This document shows positions 41,110 through 51,036 of a stretch of DNA of 58,181 bases, piece after piece. The notes beneath the pieces are model-generated. The model did not search any database and was not told the origin of the DNA. It saw only the letters and a program-made list of their open reading frames with translations. Both the position numbers and the translations under genes were made by a program. How positions within the stretch are numbered: position 1 is the first letter of the stretch; each line of letters starts with the position of its first letter. The stretch lies in contig NZAS01000138.1 of NCBI GenBank assembly GCA_002686195.1, positions 1-58,181 on the forward strand. Reading direction: 5' to 3'. Source of the DNA: Candidatus Pacearchaeota archaeon. GTDB taxonomy: Archaea > Nanoarchaeota > Nanoarchaeia > Pacearchaeales > GW2011-AR1.

Positions 41110-41997
41110 ATGATAGATGTTGTTATAACGAGTTTTAAAGAGCCTAAGACAATTGGAAGGGCAATAGAAGGATTTTTGAAGCAAGATGTGAAAGAGAAAA
41201 CGAAGATTTGGGTTGTTGCTCCTGATGAGGAGACCTTAAATGTTGCTAAAAAATATAAGAATGTTGGGACATTTGTTGACCCTGGGAAAGGGAAGAGTTT
41301 TGCTTTGAATGAAATTTTAGGGAAATTGAAAGGTGATATAATTGTTTTGTCTGATGGAGATGTTTTTGTTGAAGATAATAGTTTGAAGTATATTTTGGAA
41401 TTGTTTGAAAATCCTAAAATGGGTTGTGTGACTGGAAGGCCTGTTAGTATTGATTCTAGGCAGACAGTGTTTGGATATTGGAGTCATTTGTTATGTGATG
41501 CTGGGGCACATGGAGCAAGGCTGAAAAGGGCAAAGAAAAGAGAATTTTTGGAATGTTCTGGATATTACTGGGCTTTTAGAAATAAAGTAATAAAGGAATT
41601 TCCATTGGATGTTGCAGAAGATACTGTTGTTCCTTTTTTATTTAAAGAGAAAGGGTATGAAATTGGGTATGCTGATAAAGCAAAGGTTTATGTTGGTTTT
41701 CCTAAGAATTTGAGAGAATTTATTGAGCAAAAGAAAAGAACTGCTAAAGCTCATGATACTCTTGGAAAATATGTTGATATTAAAAATATTCCTAAAACGA
41801 AATCTTTTAAGAATGAGTTGTTTGAGGGGCATAGGGCTTTGTTTTATCCTAAGACTATGAAAGAAGTTATTTACACTTTAGGGTTGTTTCCTACTAGATT
41901 GTATATTTGGGCTCTTGTTTTTTATCATACGAGATTTAAAGGAAGCCACTATGAAGATGCTTGGACTCGGATCGAAAGCACAAAACAATATAAATAG
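41110..41997 (+). CDS. GT2 family glycosyltransferase
   Basis: The 295-residue GT-A protein has VVITSFKEPKTIGRAIEG at the start, GKSFALNEIL and VLSDGDVFV as the DxD-type metal site near residue 80, with an aromatic CSGYYWAFR acceptor-site region and a C-terminal hydrophobic stretch. A TATA-like GGTTTAAATA lies about 30 bp upstream. The donor cannot be assigned. The next GT-C gene follows 19 bp later. Confidence 0.87.
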   Translation: MIDVVITSFKEPKTIGRAIEGFLKQDVKEKTKIWVVAPDEETLNVAKKYKNVGTFVDPGKGKSFALNEILGKLKGDIIVLSDGDVFVEDNSLKYILELFENPKMGCVTGRPVSIDSRQTVFGYWSHLLCDAGAHGARLKRAKKREFLECSGYYWAFRNKVIKEFPLDVAEDTVVPFLFKEKGYEIGYADKAKVYVGFPKNLREFIEQKKRTAKAHDTLGKYVDIKNIPKTKSFKNELFEGHRALFYPKTMKEVIYTLGLFPTRLYIWALVFYHTRFKGSHYEDAWTRIESTKQYK

Positions 41998-42016
41998 TGT
42001 TAGGTAATGTATTTGC

Positions 42017-43615
42017 ATGGAAGAAATTGAAGAGAATGAGGTTAAAGAGCAGAATGATTTTGTCGAGGACAAATCTGGAGAAATTGTTTTGGGAGGGCGC
42101 GATAAGATAAAGAATTGGTTGAAGGATTATGAGAATTTGATTTTGATTGGAGTTATAATTTTTGCGCTTGCTATTAGATGGTTTTATTTTTCTCTGACGA
42201 TGACACAGCCTTTGTGGTGGGATGAGTTAGCATATGGTTCTTTAGCTAAGAATTTTATTACCCATGCTTGGGACGGAACTTCGTTGATAATTGGAGAGAC
42301 TTTGATTAGGCCCTTGCTTTTCCCATATTTGTGGAGCATTCTTATGAGATTTGGAATAGGTGAAGTAGGGGTTAGATTCTTTCTAGAGTTTGTGCCGTCT
42401 ATACTCTCTGTTGTGTTTGTTTATTTAGTTGGGAAAGAAGTTTATAGCAAGAGGGTTGGATTGATTGGGGCTTTTATCTTTTCTACATTGTGGATTCATC
42501 TCTTTTATACTGGAAGATTATTGACAAATGTTCCTGCACTTGTTTTTCTTTTTGCTAGTGTTTATTATTTTATTAAATCAACTAAGACTGGATTTGTCCC
42601 TACTTATTTTGCTATATCTTTGATTTTGTTGAGTATTAGTTCTTTGATTAGATATCCTAATGCTTTGGTGTTTTTTGTTTTCTTGTGCTTTTTGATTCTG
42701 ACCTTGAGGTTTAATCTTGTTAAGAATAAGAAGTTTTGGTATTCTGGGATAATTGGTATTGCTCCGATGTTGTTATTTTTTGTTTATAATCTTATTACTT
42801 CAGGGCATATATTTCCTGCTTTGAGCGGAACTGGAGGGGCTGCCAGCTCGTCAGTTGCGTATCATGTTTTGAATTTTATTCCTACATATCTTGCTCCAGG
42901 AGTTTCTACAAATTTTGCATACTTTTCTAATTTAGGACTTATAATGCAATCTGTATTTTTGATTGCATTTCAAATTGGGTTAATTGTTGTTTTATTTGGG
43001 CTTTTTACGGGTTATGACAGAATCTCTAGAAAAAAAGACTTGCAAGGGCATTTGATCTTGCTTTTGGTTTTCGCGGCTATTTTTGGTTATTTTATATTTA
43101 TGATTAGGGGGGCTGAAGATAGATGGCTTTTCCCTGCAAGTTTGAGTCTTGTGCTTTTTGCAGGAGTTGGATTGGATTATTTGTATAGGAAAGTGAGGAA
43201 ATATAATAAACAGATTGCTTATGTGCTTTTGATAATTGTTTTAACTCTTGGAGCTTATGGGCAGATAAATTTTGCAGATGATCTGATAAGAAATAAAAAA
43301 GAGAGCTTTTTGCAAATTCAACAGGGTTTTGAATGGATTAAAGAGAATACTCCACCAGATAGTGTTATATTAGGGCAAGGAATAGAAGTTTATTCTTTGT
43401 ATTACTCAGAGAGGTTTTATGCGCGATTGCCTAAGACTATGGAAGAAGTTGATGATATTGAAGCTGATTATCTTGTCACGCATATTTTTACAGGACAGCC
43501 AGGTTATATTCAAGAGTATTTAATAGCGAACCAAGATAAATGGGTTCCTGTGAATGTATTTTTCCTTGATAAGGAGCAGACACAACCTGCATTTGTGATT
43601 TATCAGAGAGTTTAG
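42017..43615 (+). CDS. GT-C (PMT/ArnT-like) membrane glycosyltransferase
   Basis: The 532-residue protein has a cytoplasmic acidic N-terminus, TM1 at about 42-62 and then QPLWWDELAY, the catalytic DE of GT39/GT83-type transferases in the first outer loop. About 11 TM helices follow and a C-terminal soluble domain. It would use a polyprenyl-phosphate-linked sugar outside the membrane. It is followed one base later by the methyltransferase gene. Confidence 0.85.
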   Translation: MEEIEENEVKEQNDFVEDKSGEIVLGGRDKIKNWLKDYENLILIGVIIFALAIRWFYFSLTMTQPLWWDELAYGSLAKNFITHAWDGTSLIIGETLIRPLLFPYLWSILMRFGIGEVGVRFFLEFVPSILSVVFVYLVGKEVYSKRVGLIGAFIFSTLWIHLFYTGRLLTNVPALVFLFASVYYFIKSTKTGFVPTYFAISLILLSISSLIRYPNALVFFVFLCFLILTLRFNLVKNKKFWYSGIIGIAPMLLFFVYNLITSGHIFPALSGTGGAASSSVAYHVLNFIPTYLAPGVSTNFAYFSNLGLIMQSVFLIAFQIGLIVVLFGLFTGYDRISRKKDLQGHLILLLVFAAIFGYFIFMIRGAEDRWLFPASLSLVLFAGVGLDYLYRKVRKYNKQIAYVLLIIVLTLGAYGQINFADDLIRNKKESFLQIQQGFEWIKENTPPDSVILGQGIEVYSLYYSERFYARLPKTMEEVDDIEADYLVTHIFTGQPGYIQEYLIANQDKWVPVNVFFLDKEQTQPAFVIYQRV

Positions 43616-43616
43616 A

Positions 43617-44360
43617 ATGAGAAAGAAAAAAGACTATTATGAATATTGGAACAAAGTGAATCCTGAGAAGACTGAGTTACTGGATAGGGAAAAGCAGCCT
43701 TTAGAAATTTTATCTAGAATTTTGAAAGGCAAAGAAAAGGTTTTGGATCTTGGCTGTGCTGAGGGTGACTTTCTTTTGGAAGTTCAAAAGAGGTTTCCTA
43801 ATGTGGAAGTGAAGGGGATTGATTATTCTAAAAAGCAACTTGAAGTTGCTAAGAAAAAAGGGTTGAACGTTTCTTTCGGGGATTTTGAAAAAGGTGTTAA
43901 AGAGAAAGCAAAGGGTTTTGATGTTGCTTATGCAGGAGAATTGATAGAACATCTTTATAATCCTGACTTGTTTTTGGAGGAGGCAAATAGAGTACTGAAA
44001 GATTCTGGCTTTTTGATATTAACAACTCCAAATTTGTGTGCTTGGTTTAATCGTGTCTTTATGCTATTAGGGATTCAGCCTTTGTTTTTGGAGCCTTCTA
44101 CGAAATCTAAACTTGTGGGAGCTGGAGTTTTGAAGAAATTTAAAAAGGAGCCACAGCCAGTTGGACATGTTAGGATTTTTACTAAAGAAGCTTTGGAAGA
44201 TCTGTTAGAGATGCATGGGTTTGAAGTTGTGGAGATGAAAGGTTCGATTTATGAAGAGGGCTTGCCTGATAAGGTTTTGAAAATTGATAAGATTTTTAAG
44301 AAATATCCTAAATTATCTTCTAGGTTTGTGGTTTTGGCTAAAAAGGTTAAGGATGTTTGA
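43617..44360 (+). CDS. Class I SAM-dependent methyltransferase
   Basis: The 247-residue protein has VLDLGCAEGDFLLEV as motif I, VKGIDYSKKQL as motif II, DVAYAGELIEHL and LILTTPNLCAW as later motifs, typical of Methyltransf_11/13 enzymes of glycan loci. The NLCAWFNR region is common in sugar O-methyltransferases. It is co-transcribed with the upstream GT-C gene (1-bp gap). Confidence 0.85.
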   Translation: MRKKKDYYEYWNKVNPEKTELLDREKQPLEILSRILKGKEKVLDLGCAEGDFLLEVQKRFPNVEVKGIDYSKKQLEVAKKKGLNVSFGDFEKGVKEKAKGFDVAYAGELIEHLYNPDLFLEEANRVLKDSGFLILTTPNLCAWFNRVFMLLGIQPLFLEPSTKSKLVGAGVLKKFKKEPQPVGHVRIFTKEALEDLLEMHGFEVVEMKGSIYEEGLPDKVLKIDKIFKKYPKLSSRFVVLAKKVKDV

Positions 44361-44368
44361 GTATAATA

Positions 44369-44379
44369 ATATTTAAAAA
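44369..44379 (+). promoter_or_regulatory. TATA box for Nudix-like gene
   Basis: ATATTTAAAAA lies about 25 bp before ATG 44401 and rules against the in-frame TTG at 44383. The 17-nt string ATAATAATATTTAAAAA recurs before the epimerase gene at 45163, so the two promoters are near-identical. Confidence 0.55.
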
Positions 44380-44400
44380 TACTTGAATTGTGGGATTTTT

Positions 44401-45102
44401 ATGGAAGATAGGACATTTACAGAGGATGAAAGTGCAAGGTTGCAAGGATTGATAGATCAGATTGTTGAGATTACAGGACCAGGGCTTGATGGGAACTTAC
44501 CTCCTGCACTTTATAATGGTTTTAGGAGATTTGAACCTACAAATTGTGTAGATGGAGTTCCTGTTCTAAAAGGAAAGCCGAGTGTTATTTTAAGTTTAAG
44601 AGGGGAAGGTGCTATTTATCCAAATAGAGAGTGGATAATTGGAGGAAGAGTTCCTAAGGGTGTATTTGATGAGACTGTAACATTGGGAGAGAAATTTAAA
44701 TCAGAACTTGGAGTGGATGTTGATATAGATGAAACTTCATATATAGGAAGAGGAAGAATGCTTTTGCCAGCAGGTACAAGAGACAATAGAAATGATCATA
44801 CAATTAATACTCCTGCTAGTGTTTATGCTGTTGGAATTCCACAAGGGGCTGTTGATAACATAAGGTCTGGAGATGGCAATAAGAGATGGGGTGTTATAAG
44901 TGCTGGAGATTTAGCACGAGATGAATCTCTTCATCCATATGTTAGATTTGCTTCTGCAGTTGCAATTGATAGAATTCATGGATATGGGTGGAGATCTGAA
45001 TTGCCTACTGAATTCAGAGATGTTGGTTATCCTTCTGTGCAAGAAGGGCTTGGAGAACTTCCATTTATACCTCTAAGAATGGAAGAAAGTCCAATTGATT
45101 GA
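44401..45102 (+). CDS. Nudix-like protein, GDP-mannose hydrolase type, box degenerate
   Basis: The 233-residue protein has NREWIIGGRVPKG then FDETVTLGEKFKSELGVDVD. This matches the GGR...E..G layout of the Gmm/WcaH group of Nudix enzymes, which lack the standard EExG box. The catalytic acids cannot be confirmed. Its low-Lys composition differs from nearby genes. It stands alone between a methyltransferase and the tyvelose-epimerase-like gene; a role in nucleotide-sugar turnover is inferred. Confidence 0.55.
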   Translation: MEDRTFTEDESARLQGLIDQIVEITGPGLDGNLPPALYNGFRRFEPTNCVDGVPVLKGKPSVILSLRGEGAIYPNREWIIGGRVPKGVFDETVTLGEKFKSELGVDVDIDETSYIGRGRMLLPAGTRDNRNDHTINTPASVYAVGIPQGAVDNIRSGDGNKRWGVISAGDLARDESLHPYVRFASAVAIDRIHGYGWRSELPTEFRDVGYPSVQEGLGELPFIPLRMEESPID

Positions 45103-45162
45103 TATTTCTTATAAGTGTTGCATCATAATAATATTTAAAAAGAATTTTTCTTAGAGAAAGAG

Positions 45163-46158
45163 ATGAAGGTGTTAATAACTGGAGGTGCGGGATTTTTAGG
45201 AAGCAATCTTGCTAGAAGATTTTTGAAGCAAGGAGCTAGCGTGATTTTGTGCGATAATCTTTCTAGGAGGGGGGCTGAGCTGAATTATGAGAAGTTGAAA
45301 AATGATTTTCCGTTTATTAAAAATTATGAAGTTGAAATAAATGATGTTCCGTCTGTGCTTGTCAAGGAGAAGCCAGACATAGTTTATCATTTTGCAGCGC
45401 AAGTTGCTGTGACTAAGAGCGTGATTAGCCCTGTTAGTGATTTTAAAATAAATGCTGAGGGAACTTTTAATGTTGCGAGAACTTGCCATGAACTGGGAAT
45501 TCCCTTGGTTTATACTTCTACAAACAAGGTTTTTGGAGAAAATGTTAATAATGTTCCTTTGAAAGAGCTGGAAACGAGGTATGACTTTGATGGGGAATTG
45601 GCTGGAAAAGGGATTCATGAGGAATTTCCTGTTGATTCTAAGAAACATACACCATATGGGGCTTCTAAGCTAGTTGGTGACATATATGTTAGGGAATATG
45701 GAGGGGTTGTTAATAGGTGCTCTTGTATGTATGGAGAAAATCAGTATGGAATAATTGATCAAGGATGGGTTAGTTATTTCATTAGGCAGAAGCATCTTGG
45801 GGAAGAGACCACTATTTTTGGAGATGGGAAGCAAATAAGAGATTTGGTTTATATTGATGATGTTCTTGATTTATTGATATTGGAAGGGCAGGCTTTGATT
45901 AGTGGAGAGCCAGATATAAAGGGGGAAGTGTTTAATGTTGGGGGAGGGCATGATAAGACTGTTTCCTTGTTGGAATTGTGCCAGAAACTTGATATAAACC
46001 CAGGGTTTGCTGATTGGAGGCCTTCTGATCAGAAAGTTTTCTATTGTGATATTTCAAAAGCAAAAAAGGTTTTGGGATGGGAGCCAAAAGTTTCTGTTGA
46101 TGAAGGCATTGCAAAACTTAAAGCTTGGACAGAGCAAAATATTTTTAAAGAGCAGTAA
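45163..46158 (+). CDS. NAD-dependent epimerase, CDP-tyvelose/paratose 2-epimerase-like
   Basis: The 331-residue extended SDR has GGAGFLG (7-13), TSTNKVFGEN, and HTPYGASKLVGD with catalytic Tyr/Lys. DQGWVSYFI and FGDGKQIRDLVYIDD follow. STNKV plus DQGWVS is characteristic of RfbE-type CDP-paratose 2-epimerases. The actual substrate could be another CDP- or UDP-sugar. TATA ATATTTAAAA lies about 25 bp upstream. The GT4 gene follows by 9 bp. Confidence 0.82.
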   Translation: MKVLITGGAGFLGSNLARRFLKQGASVILCDNLSRRGAELNYEKLKNDFPFIKNYEVEINDVPSVLVKEKPDIVYHFAAQVAVTKSVISPVSDFKINAEGTFNVARTCHELGIPLVYTSTNKVFGENVNNVPLKELETRYDFDGELAGKGIHEEFPVDSKKHTPYGASKLVGDIYVREYGGVVNRCSCMYGENQYGIIDQGWVSYFIRQKHLGEETTIFGDGKQIRDLVYIDDVLDLLILEGQALISGEPDIKGEVFNVGGGHDKTVSLLELCQKLDINPGFADWRPSDQKVFYCDISKAKKVLGWEPKVSVDEGIAKLKAWTEQNIFKEQ

Positions 46159-46167
46159 ACCTTAGAA

Positions 46168-47334
46168 ATGATGGATAAGAAAAAAGTTTTTTTGATTTAT
46201 GAGTTTTTGTCTGAGCAAGGAGGGTTGGAAAGGGAGATTATTAATCATGCTAATTTTTTGGAGGAAAAAGGATATGAAGTTAAAGTTTTGACTTGCCATT
46301 TTGATAAGAAGATTTTGGAGCAATTGCCTTTTGGAGATATTAAGATAGAATCTATTTCTAAATTCAAGACAGGGGTTGAATGGTTGGACATGGGTTTGTG
46401 CTTTTTGGGTTTTAATAATTTGAGGGAACAGGAGCCGGATGCATTTTTGAGTTATAGTTTTCCTAGTAATTTTTTGATTAGGAAGAAGAAAGGAACAAAG
46501 ATTGATTATGTTAATCATTTTCCGCATTATCTTTACCTTAATGATAAAGAGAAGCTTGAGTGGGCTTCTGGGACGCAAGGTGCAAAGAGGTGGATAACTG
46601 TTGCTATGTCCTGGTTTTTAGGAGATTGGATGAAGAGGCTTGACAAGAAATTGCTTTTAACAAATAAGTTGATTTTTATGAATAGTGAGTTTACTAAGAA
46701 GAAGTTAGATAAGCTTTATGGTTTGAAAGATACTAAAGTAAGTACTCCTCCTTTGGATCCTAGGTTTGACAAGCCTTCTGATAAGAAAATTAAAGAGAAA
46801 TTTATTTTTAGTTCTAGCAGAATTATTCCTGACAAGAAATATGAGTGGCTTATTGAATCTATGGTTTCTATGAAGCATAAGATTCCTTTGTATCTTGCTG
46901 GGAGTGTTGAAGATAATTATAAGAAAAGTTTATTGGCTTTGGCTTCTGAGAAGAAAGTGGAGCTTAAGTTTTTAGGGAGATTGAATACTGATGAGATAAA
47001 AGTTTATTATGGGGCTGCTGAAGTATTTGCTTTTCCAACTCCTGGAGAGGATTTTGGACTTGTGCCTGCTGAAAGCATGGCTTGCGGGACGCCTGTGATT
47101 GTTTGGGGGGATGGGGCTGGGCCAACAGAGCAAGTTATCGACGGTAAAACTGGATATCATGCAAAGCCTTATGATAAAAATGACTTTGCTGCTAAAATGG
47201 ATAAAGTGATTGATACTGGAATGAAAAAGAAGAATAGGGCTAAGATTATTAATTCTGCTAAAAGGTTTTCTGCTGGAGAAGTTAAGAAAGGATTTATGAA
47301 AGAAGTTGATAGATTATTTTCTTTTGGCTCTTAG
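46168..47334 (+). CDS. GT4 family glycosyltransferase (Alg2/mannosyltransferase-like)
   Basis: The 388-residue GT-B protein has LSEQGGLEREIINHA as the N-terminal glycine loop, SSSRIIPDKKYEWLIES for the donor phosphate region and PTPGEDFGLVPAESMACGTPVIV, containing the E-x7-E site. Close in outline to Alg2-type mannosyltransferases. It is cytoplasmic. It converges with the GT2 gene at 47314 with a 21-bp overlap. Confidence 0.88.
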   Translation: MMDKKKVFLIYEFLSEQGGLEREIINHANFLEEKGYEVKVLTCHFDKKILEQLPFGDIKIESISKFKTGVEWLDMGLCFLGFNNLREQEPDAFLSYSFPSNFLIRKKKGTKIDYVNHFPHYLYLNDKEKLEWASGTQGAKRWITVAMSWFLGDWMKRLDKKLLLTNKLIFMNSEFTKKKLDKLYGLKDTKVSTPPLDPRFDKPSDKKIKEKFIFSSSRIIPDKKYEWLIESMVSMKHKIPLYLAGSVEDNYKKSLLALASEKKVELKFLGRLNTDEIKVYYGAAEVFAFPTPGEDFGLVPAESMACGTPVIVWGDGAGPTEQVIDGKTGYHAKPYDKNDFAAKMDKVIDTGMKKKNRAKIINSAKRFSAGEVKKGFMKEVDRLFSFGS

Positions 47335-48315
47335 GACCCAGCTCTTGTGGGTTCCTGGGACGTATTGTTCTTTTACCCAGCTCTTTCTGATTCCGGAGTT
47401 AACTCTTACAAGTTGATGATAAATCATTGAAGAGCCCATTATTCCAAGCCAAGTGAAGATGCCAATTAGGGCTTTTATTCTTTTTACCTTGTGGAGATTT
47501 TTGAATAAGAAGAATAGAACTGGGAAATGAAAGTTGAGAACATTGAAATCTAACTGAGGATATTTTTTTACTATTTGTTCTCTTGAGATTGCTGTTCTCT
47601 TTTTTTGTTTTATTATGTCTTTGAAAGCTGCTTCTTTGTAAGAAGCTTGCATTCTTGGGAGATATTCTGATTCTGCAAGTCTTAATTCGAATCCTTGATT
47701 TAATACGTCTAATGCGCGCTCCCAGGCATCACCAAGGGTTTCATTGTCTTTGTATAATTCGCGTCTCATGATATTTAATTCAAATGGAAAATTATTGTTT
47801 TTAGAGTCTGCGTAGAGCTTGCCGTTTTTTCTGACTGAATGATATTTTTTTAGATATTCTATCCAGAAATATGATGTCCATGCGATTGCGAGGAAAGCCA
47901 TAGATCTATTTGTTTTTGCGTTTTCTGAGGACCATTCTACTGGATAAGATTCTAAGATTCCGCCTAGTTTGGGGTCGTCATCGAACCATTTTATCATTTT
48001 TTTTAAGTCTGGGGAGTTGTAAACTTTAAAGTGCCAGTCAGCGTCGTGGATTATTAAAATGTCCCCCGTTATCTTGGGGAAAACTAGATTTAGGACATGG
48101 GCCTTTCCTTTTCTTTCATTGAGTTCTACATATTTGAAAACCTTGGGCTTCTTTTTTTGAAATTCTTTTACTATCTCTAGTGTGCCGTCTGTGCATCCGT
48201 CCAAACCTAGAACGACTTCGTAGTTTGGGTAGGGTAAATCGAGAAGGGGAGTGAGAGCTTTTCTGATTATTTTTTCTTCGTTATGGGCTGAGATTAAGAA
48301 TGATAGTTTTTTCAT
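47314..48315 (-). CDS. GT2 family glycosyltransferase with C-terminal membrane segment
   Basis: The 333-residue protein has FLISAHNEEKIIRKAL, LGLDGCTDGTLEI and IIHDADWHF for the nucleotide and DxD sites, then WERALDVLNQG, the ED-type catalytic-base region. Hydrophobic segments near 150 and 265-300 suggest membrane association. It follows the other GT2 gene by one base on the minus strand, so the two are likely sequential transferases. Confidence 0.87.
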   Translation of the reverse strand: MKKLSFLISAHNEEKIIRKALTPLLDLPYPNYEVVLGLDGCTDGTLEIVKEFQKKKPKVFKYVELNERKGKAHVLNLVFPKITGDILIIHDADWHFKVYNSPDLKKMIKWFDDDPKLGGILESYPVEWSSENAKTNRSMAFLAIAWTSYFWIEYLKKYHSVRKNGKLYADSKNNNFPFELNIMRRELYKDNETLGDAWERALDVLNQGFELRLAESEYLPRMQASYKEAAFKDIIKQKKRTAISREQIVKKYPQLDFNVLNFHFPVLFFLFKNLHKVKRIKALIGIFTWLGIMGSSMIYHQLVRVNSGIRKSWVKEQYVPGTHKSWVLRAKRK

Positions 48316-48316
48316 T

Positions 48317-49099
48317 TTAATGGTGTATTTTTATTTGCTCTGGTAGCGAATCATAAAGCTTAATAAATCTTTTGAATGGGGAGTACATTAGTCTTAGTCT
48401 TATGATTGAAAGGAACATTTGCAATATTACGCGAAACATTCCCCTTATTTTTGAACCTGAAATGTCATACCAGGTGGTTGGGATTTCTTTTATTCTGAAT
48501 CCTTTTTTTCTTAAGGTGTATAAGAGATCTATGTCAAAAGCCCATGCTGTGATACTTAAATTGGTTAGGACAGAGGATACTGCATTTCTTGTGAATAGTT
48601 TTGCACCGCATTGGGTGTCTTTTATTGGGAGAAGGAGTATGGATCTTAAGAGAAAATTGAAACCCCAACTTGTTATTTTTCTTTTAGTGCTTGTTTCTAC
48701 TTTGGATTGGGACAAACCACGACTTGCGATTGTGCAATCTGCAGAACCTAGAGACGTAATTAGTTTATAGAATGCTTCTGGTGGGGTTGCCATGTCTGCA
48801 TCTACGAAGCCAATCAGGTCATAAGGTTTTTTGAGAGCGTCTTTGAATCCTTCTACTACTGCAAAACCTTTCCCACCTTGTTTGAAATTTAAGTAGGTTA
48901 TGTTCTCATTTTGTTTTTTAGCAGTTTTTACAACTTCTTCTGTATTGTCTTTGGTGTTGTTTATTATTACTGAAATTTCGTAGTTTAACACATTATTTTC
49001 TTTTAACTTTTCAAAGAAGTCTGAGTAAGATTTTAGAGTGTTACCGATTCGAGTTTCCTCATTGTGAGCAGGGATTATTATTAGTACACTTGAGACCAT
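48317..49099 (-). CDS. GT2 family, dolichyl-phosphate sugar synthase-like
   Basis: The 260-residue protein has IIPAHNEETRIGNTL, a GGKGFAVVEGF loop and GFVDADMATPPEA with the DxD. DTQCGAKLF is the signature of DPG/Alg5-type polyprenyl-phosphate glycosyltransferases. It would load a sugar on the lipid for the divergent GT-C gene at 49174. It is the first gene of a two-gene minus operon. Confidence 0.87.
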   Translation of the reverse strand: MVSSVLIIIPAHNEETRIGNTLKSYSDFFEKLKENNVLNYEISVIINNTKDNTEEVVKTAKKQNENITYLNFKQGGKGFAVVEGFKDALKKPYDLIGFVDADMATPPEAFYKLITSLGSADCTIASRGLSQSKVETSTKRKITSWGFNFLLRSILLLPIKDTQCGAKLFTRNAVSSVLTNLSITAWAFDIDLLYTLRKKGFRIKEIPTTWYDISGSKIRGMFRVILQMFLSIIRLRLMYSPFKRFIKLYDSLPEQIKIHH

Positions 49100-49173
49100 T
49101 GAGATATGTGAAAGTTAGGTGTTTTAAATTTATATGAGGTACAATTTATATATACTAAGTTCCAGGGTTGAAT

Positions 49174-51036
49174 ATGGAAAATAAGGTACTTGATAAGACT
49201 ATAGATTCTATTTTTGATTTGGGGAAGACGAAAGTTTATTTGATTGCGATTGTGGTTATGGGGTTTGTTTTGAGATTAATTGCTGCGATTAATTTATCTG
49301 TTGCTGCGGATGATATGCATTTTGTTACACATGCTGTAAACTTTTTGTCTGCTGACAGGCTTGTTACATATGATCAATCTTCTGGGCTGTGGTTTGCTTT
49401 TACAAGTATTATGTATAATTTATTTGGAATGACTCAGCTGACTTCTAGGATTGCTGCTTTGGTTTTTGGGACATTGACAATATTAGTTATTTATCTTCTG
49501 ACTAAAGAATTTTTCAATGAGAGAGTTGGCTTGATTGCTGCTTTTCTTTTGGCTATTGCTCCATTTCATATTAGGAATACACTTGCGGAAATGGATGTTA
49601 TGATAATGTTTTTTGTTTTGCTGGGAATGTTTTTGTTTGTCAGAGCTATCAAGACTGGAAAGGCAACAGGTTTTGCATTGAGCGGGTTGTTCATAGGTGT
49701 TTCTATTTATACTAAAGTTTATTCTCTCTTGTTTATTCCTTCTCTATTATTGTATTCTGCTTGGTTTTATCGATGGAAAAAGAGAGTTATTTTTAGTAAG
49801 AAGAATGTTAAAATGATTTTGATTTTCCTGCTTGTGATTTTTATATTTACTGTTCCTGCTTTAACTCACAATTATTTATTGTATAAAGATAAGGGTTTTA
49901 TGGATTTGCAGTTTACTAGAACAACAGGGCTTGGGAAGGATATTTCTGAGCAGCATTATGGGTGGGATGTGCAGTTTGATGCTAAGAATTCTTGGAAAGG
50001 TTTGATTTTGGGAGATACCAAGCATATTGCTTCTGGAACTCCTCTTTTACTAGGGGCGGTTAATTTTATTAGGATAGGAGATCCCTTTAATTTTTACCTT
50101 GGCCTGTTGGGGATGTTTTTGATATTATTTTATAGGAAGGAATATAGAAAGTATCTTGTTTTCTTTTTGTTAAGTATTGCTTTTGTTTTACCTTTTTTGG
50201 CTTCTATTATACTTTTGCCGAAACACTTCTTGTTTTTAGAGTTGCTGTTAATCCCTGCTAGTGCTCTTGCTGTGAAAGACATTGGATCCTGGCTTTCTAG
50301 GAAATTCAATAAGAGATTACTGAAAAGTCTTTTGATAGTTCTGCTTATTGTGATTCTGATATTTATTGGTATGCCTAATAAATCTAATGTGGAGCATGTT
50401 TATGGTAAGAGTCATGTTGCGCAGATGATTGAGTTTAGGGAAGAGAAAACAGAGATTAATTCCCTTTTAGTTGGAGACAGCAGAATTTATAGGGGGAGAA
50501 TAAACTGGGCACTTCAGGGAAGGCCTTATTTAGAAGGAACCGAGTTTCTGTCTTTTTTGAATAGTGAGGAACAGATGGGAGGTAATAAAATTCCTGTGGA
50601 TGTTTACTTTTTTGAATGTGTTCCAGATGATTGTGGGTGGGGGACTGTCAAAAACCAGCCAGAGTTTAATGCTTCTATGGAGGTATTGACTAATTTATTT
50701 GTAGAGCAGGGAACCTTGATGGAGACGATTAAGGAACCTATTGAAGAAAGATCATATTACCCCTTGATTTCTGGAGATAATTTATATTCAACAATTAGGG
50801 TTTATCATTCGAAAATTCTTGTTAAGGATTCTATTTTTGGTCTTGCTCTTAGGTCAAAGAACTGGTTCTTGTATGATATAGGATATGAGCCTAAATGGGA
50901 CCAGTTTGATTATTATAATACTCGTAATGGAATTGATTTGTTATTGGACAAGTTTGCGCATTTGATTGTTTGGCTGGCAGTAATCATTACATTTTTAAGT
51001 CCCTTTTATGTGGTTTATCTCCTGATTAAAAAATGA
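49174..51036 (+). CDS. GT-C (GT39/PMT-like) membrane glycosyltransferase
   Basis: The 620-residue protein has TM1 at about 20-40 followed by AADDMHF, an acidic DD pair in the first outer loop, and FFNERVGLIAAFLLAIAPFHI, the arginine/Pro pattern of ArnT/PMT members. About 11-12 TM helices precede a soluble segment at about 415-590 and a last TM helix. The TATA TTTATATATAC at about 49146-49156 supports ATG 49174 rather than the TTG six bases before. It overlaps the next GT2 gene by 4 bp. Confidence 0.83.
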   Translation: MENKVLDKTIDSIFDLGKTKVYLIAIVVMGFVLRLIAAINLSVAADDMHFVTHAVNFLSADRLVTYDQSSGLWFAFTSIMYNLFGMTQLTSRIAALVFGTLTILVIYLLTKEFFNERVGLIAAFLLAIAPFHIRNTLAEMDVMIMFFVLLGMFLFVRAIKTGKATGFALSGLFIGVSIYTKVYSLLFIPSLLLYSAWFYRWKKRVIFSKKNVKMILIFLLVIFIFTVPALTHNYLLYKDKGFMDLQFTRTTGLGKDISEQHYGWDVQFDAKNSWKGLILGDTKHIASGTPLLLGAVNFIRIGDPFNFYLGLLGMFLILFYRKEYRKYLVFFLLSIAFVLPFLASIILLPKHFLFLELLLIPASALAVKDIGSWLSRKFNKRLLKSLLIVLLIVILIFIGMPNKSNVEHVYGKSHVAQMIEFREEKTEINSLLVGDSRIYRGRINWALQGRPYLEGTEFLSFLNSEEQMGGNKIPVDVYFFECVPDDCGWGTVKNQPEFNASMEVLTNLFVEQGTLMETIKEPIEERSYYPLISGDNLYSTIRVYHSKILVKDSIFGLALRSKNWFLYDIGYEPKWDQFDYYNTRNGIDLLLDKFAHLIVWLAVIITFLSPFYVVYLLIKK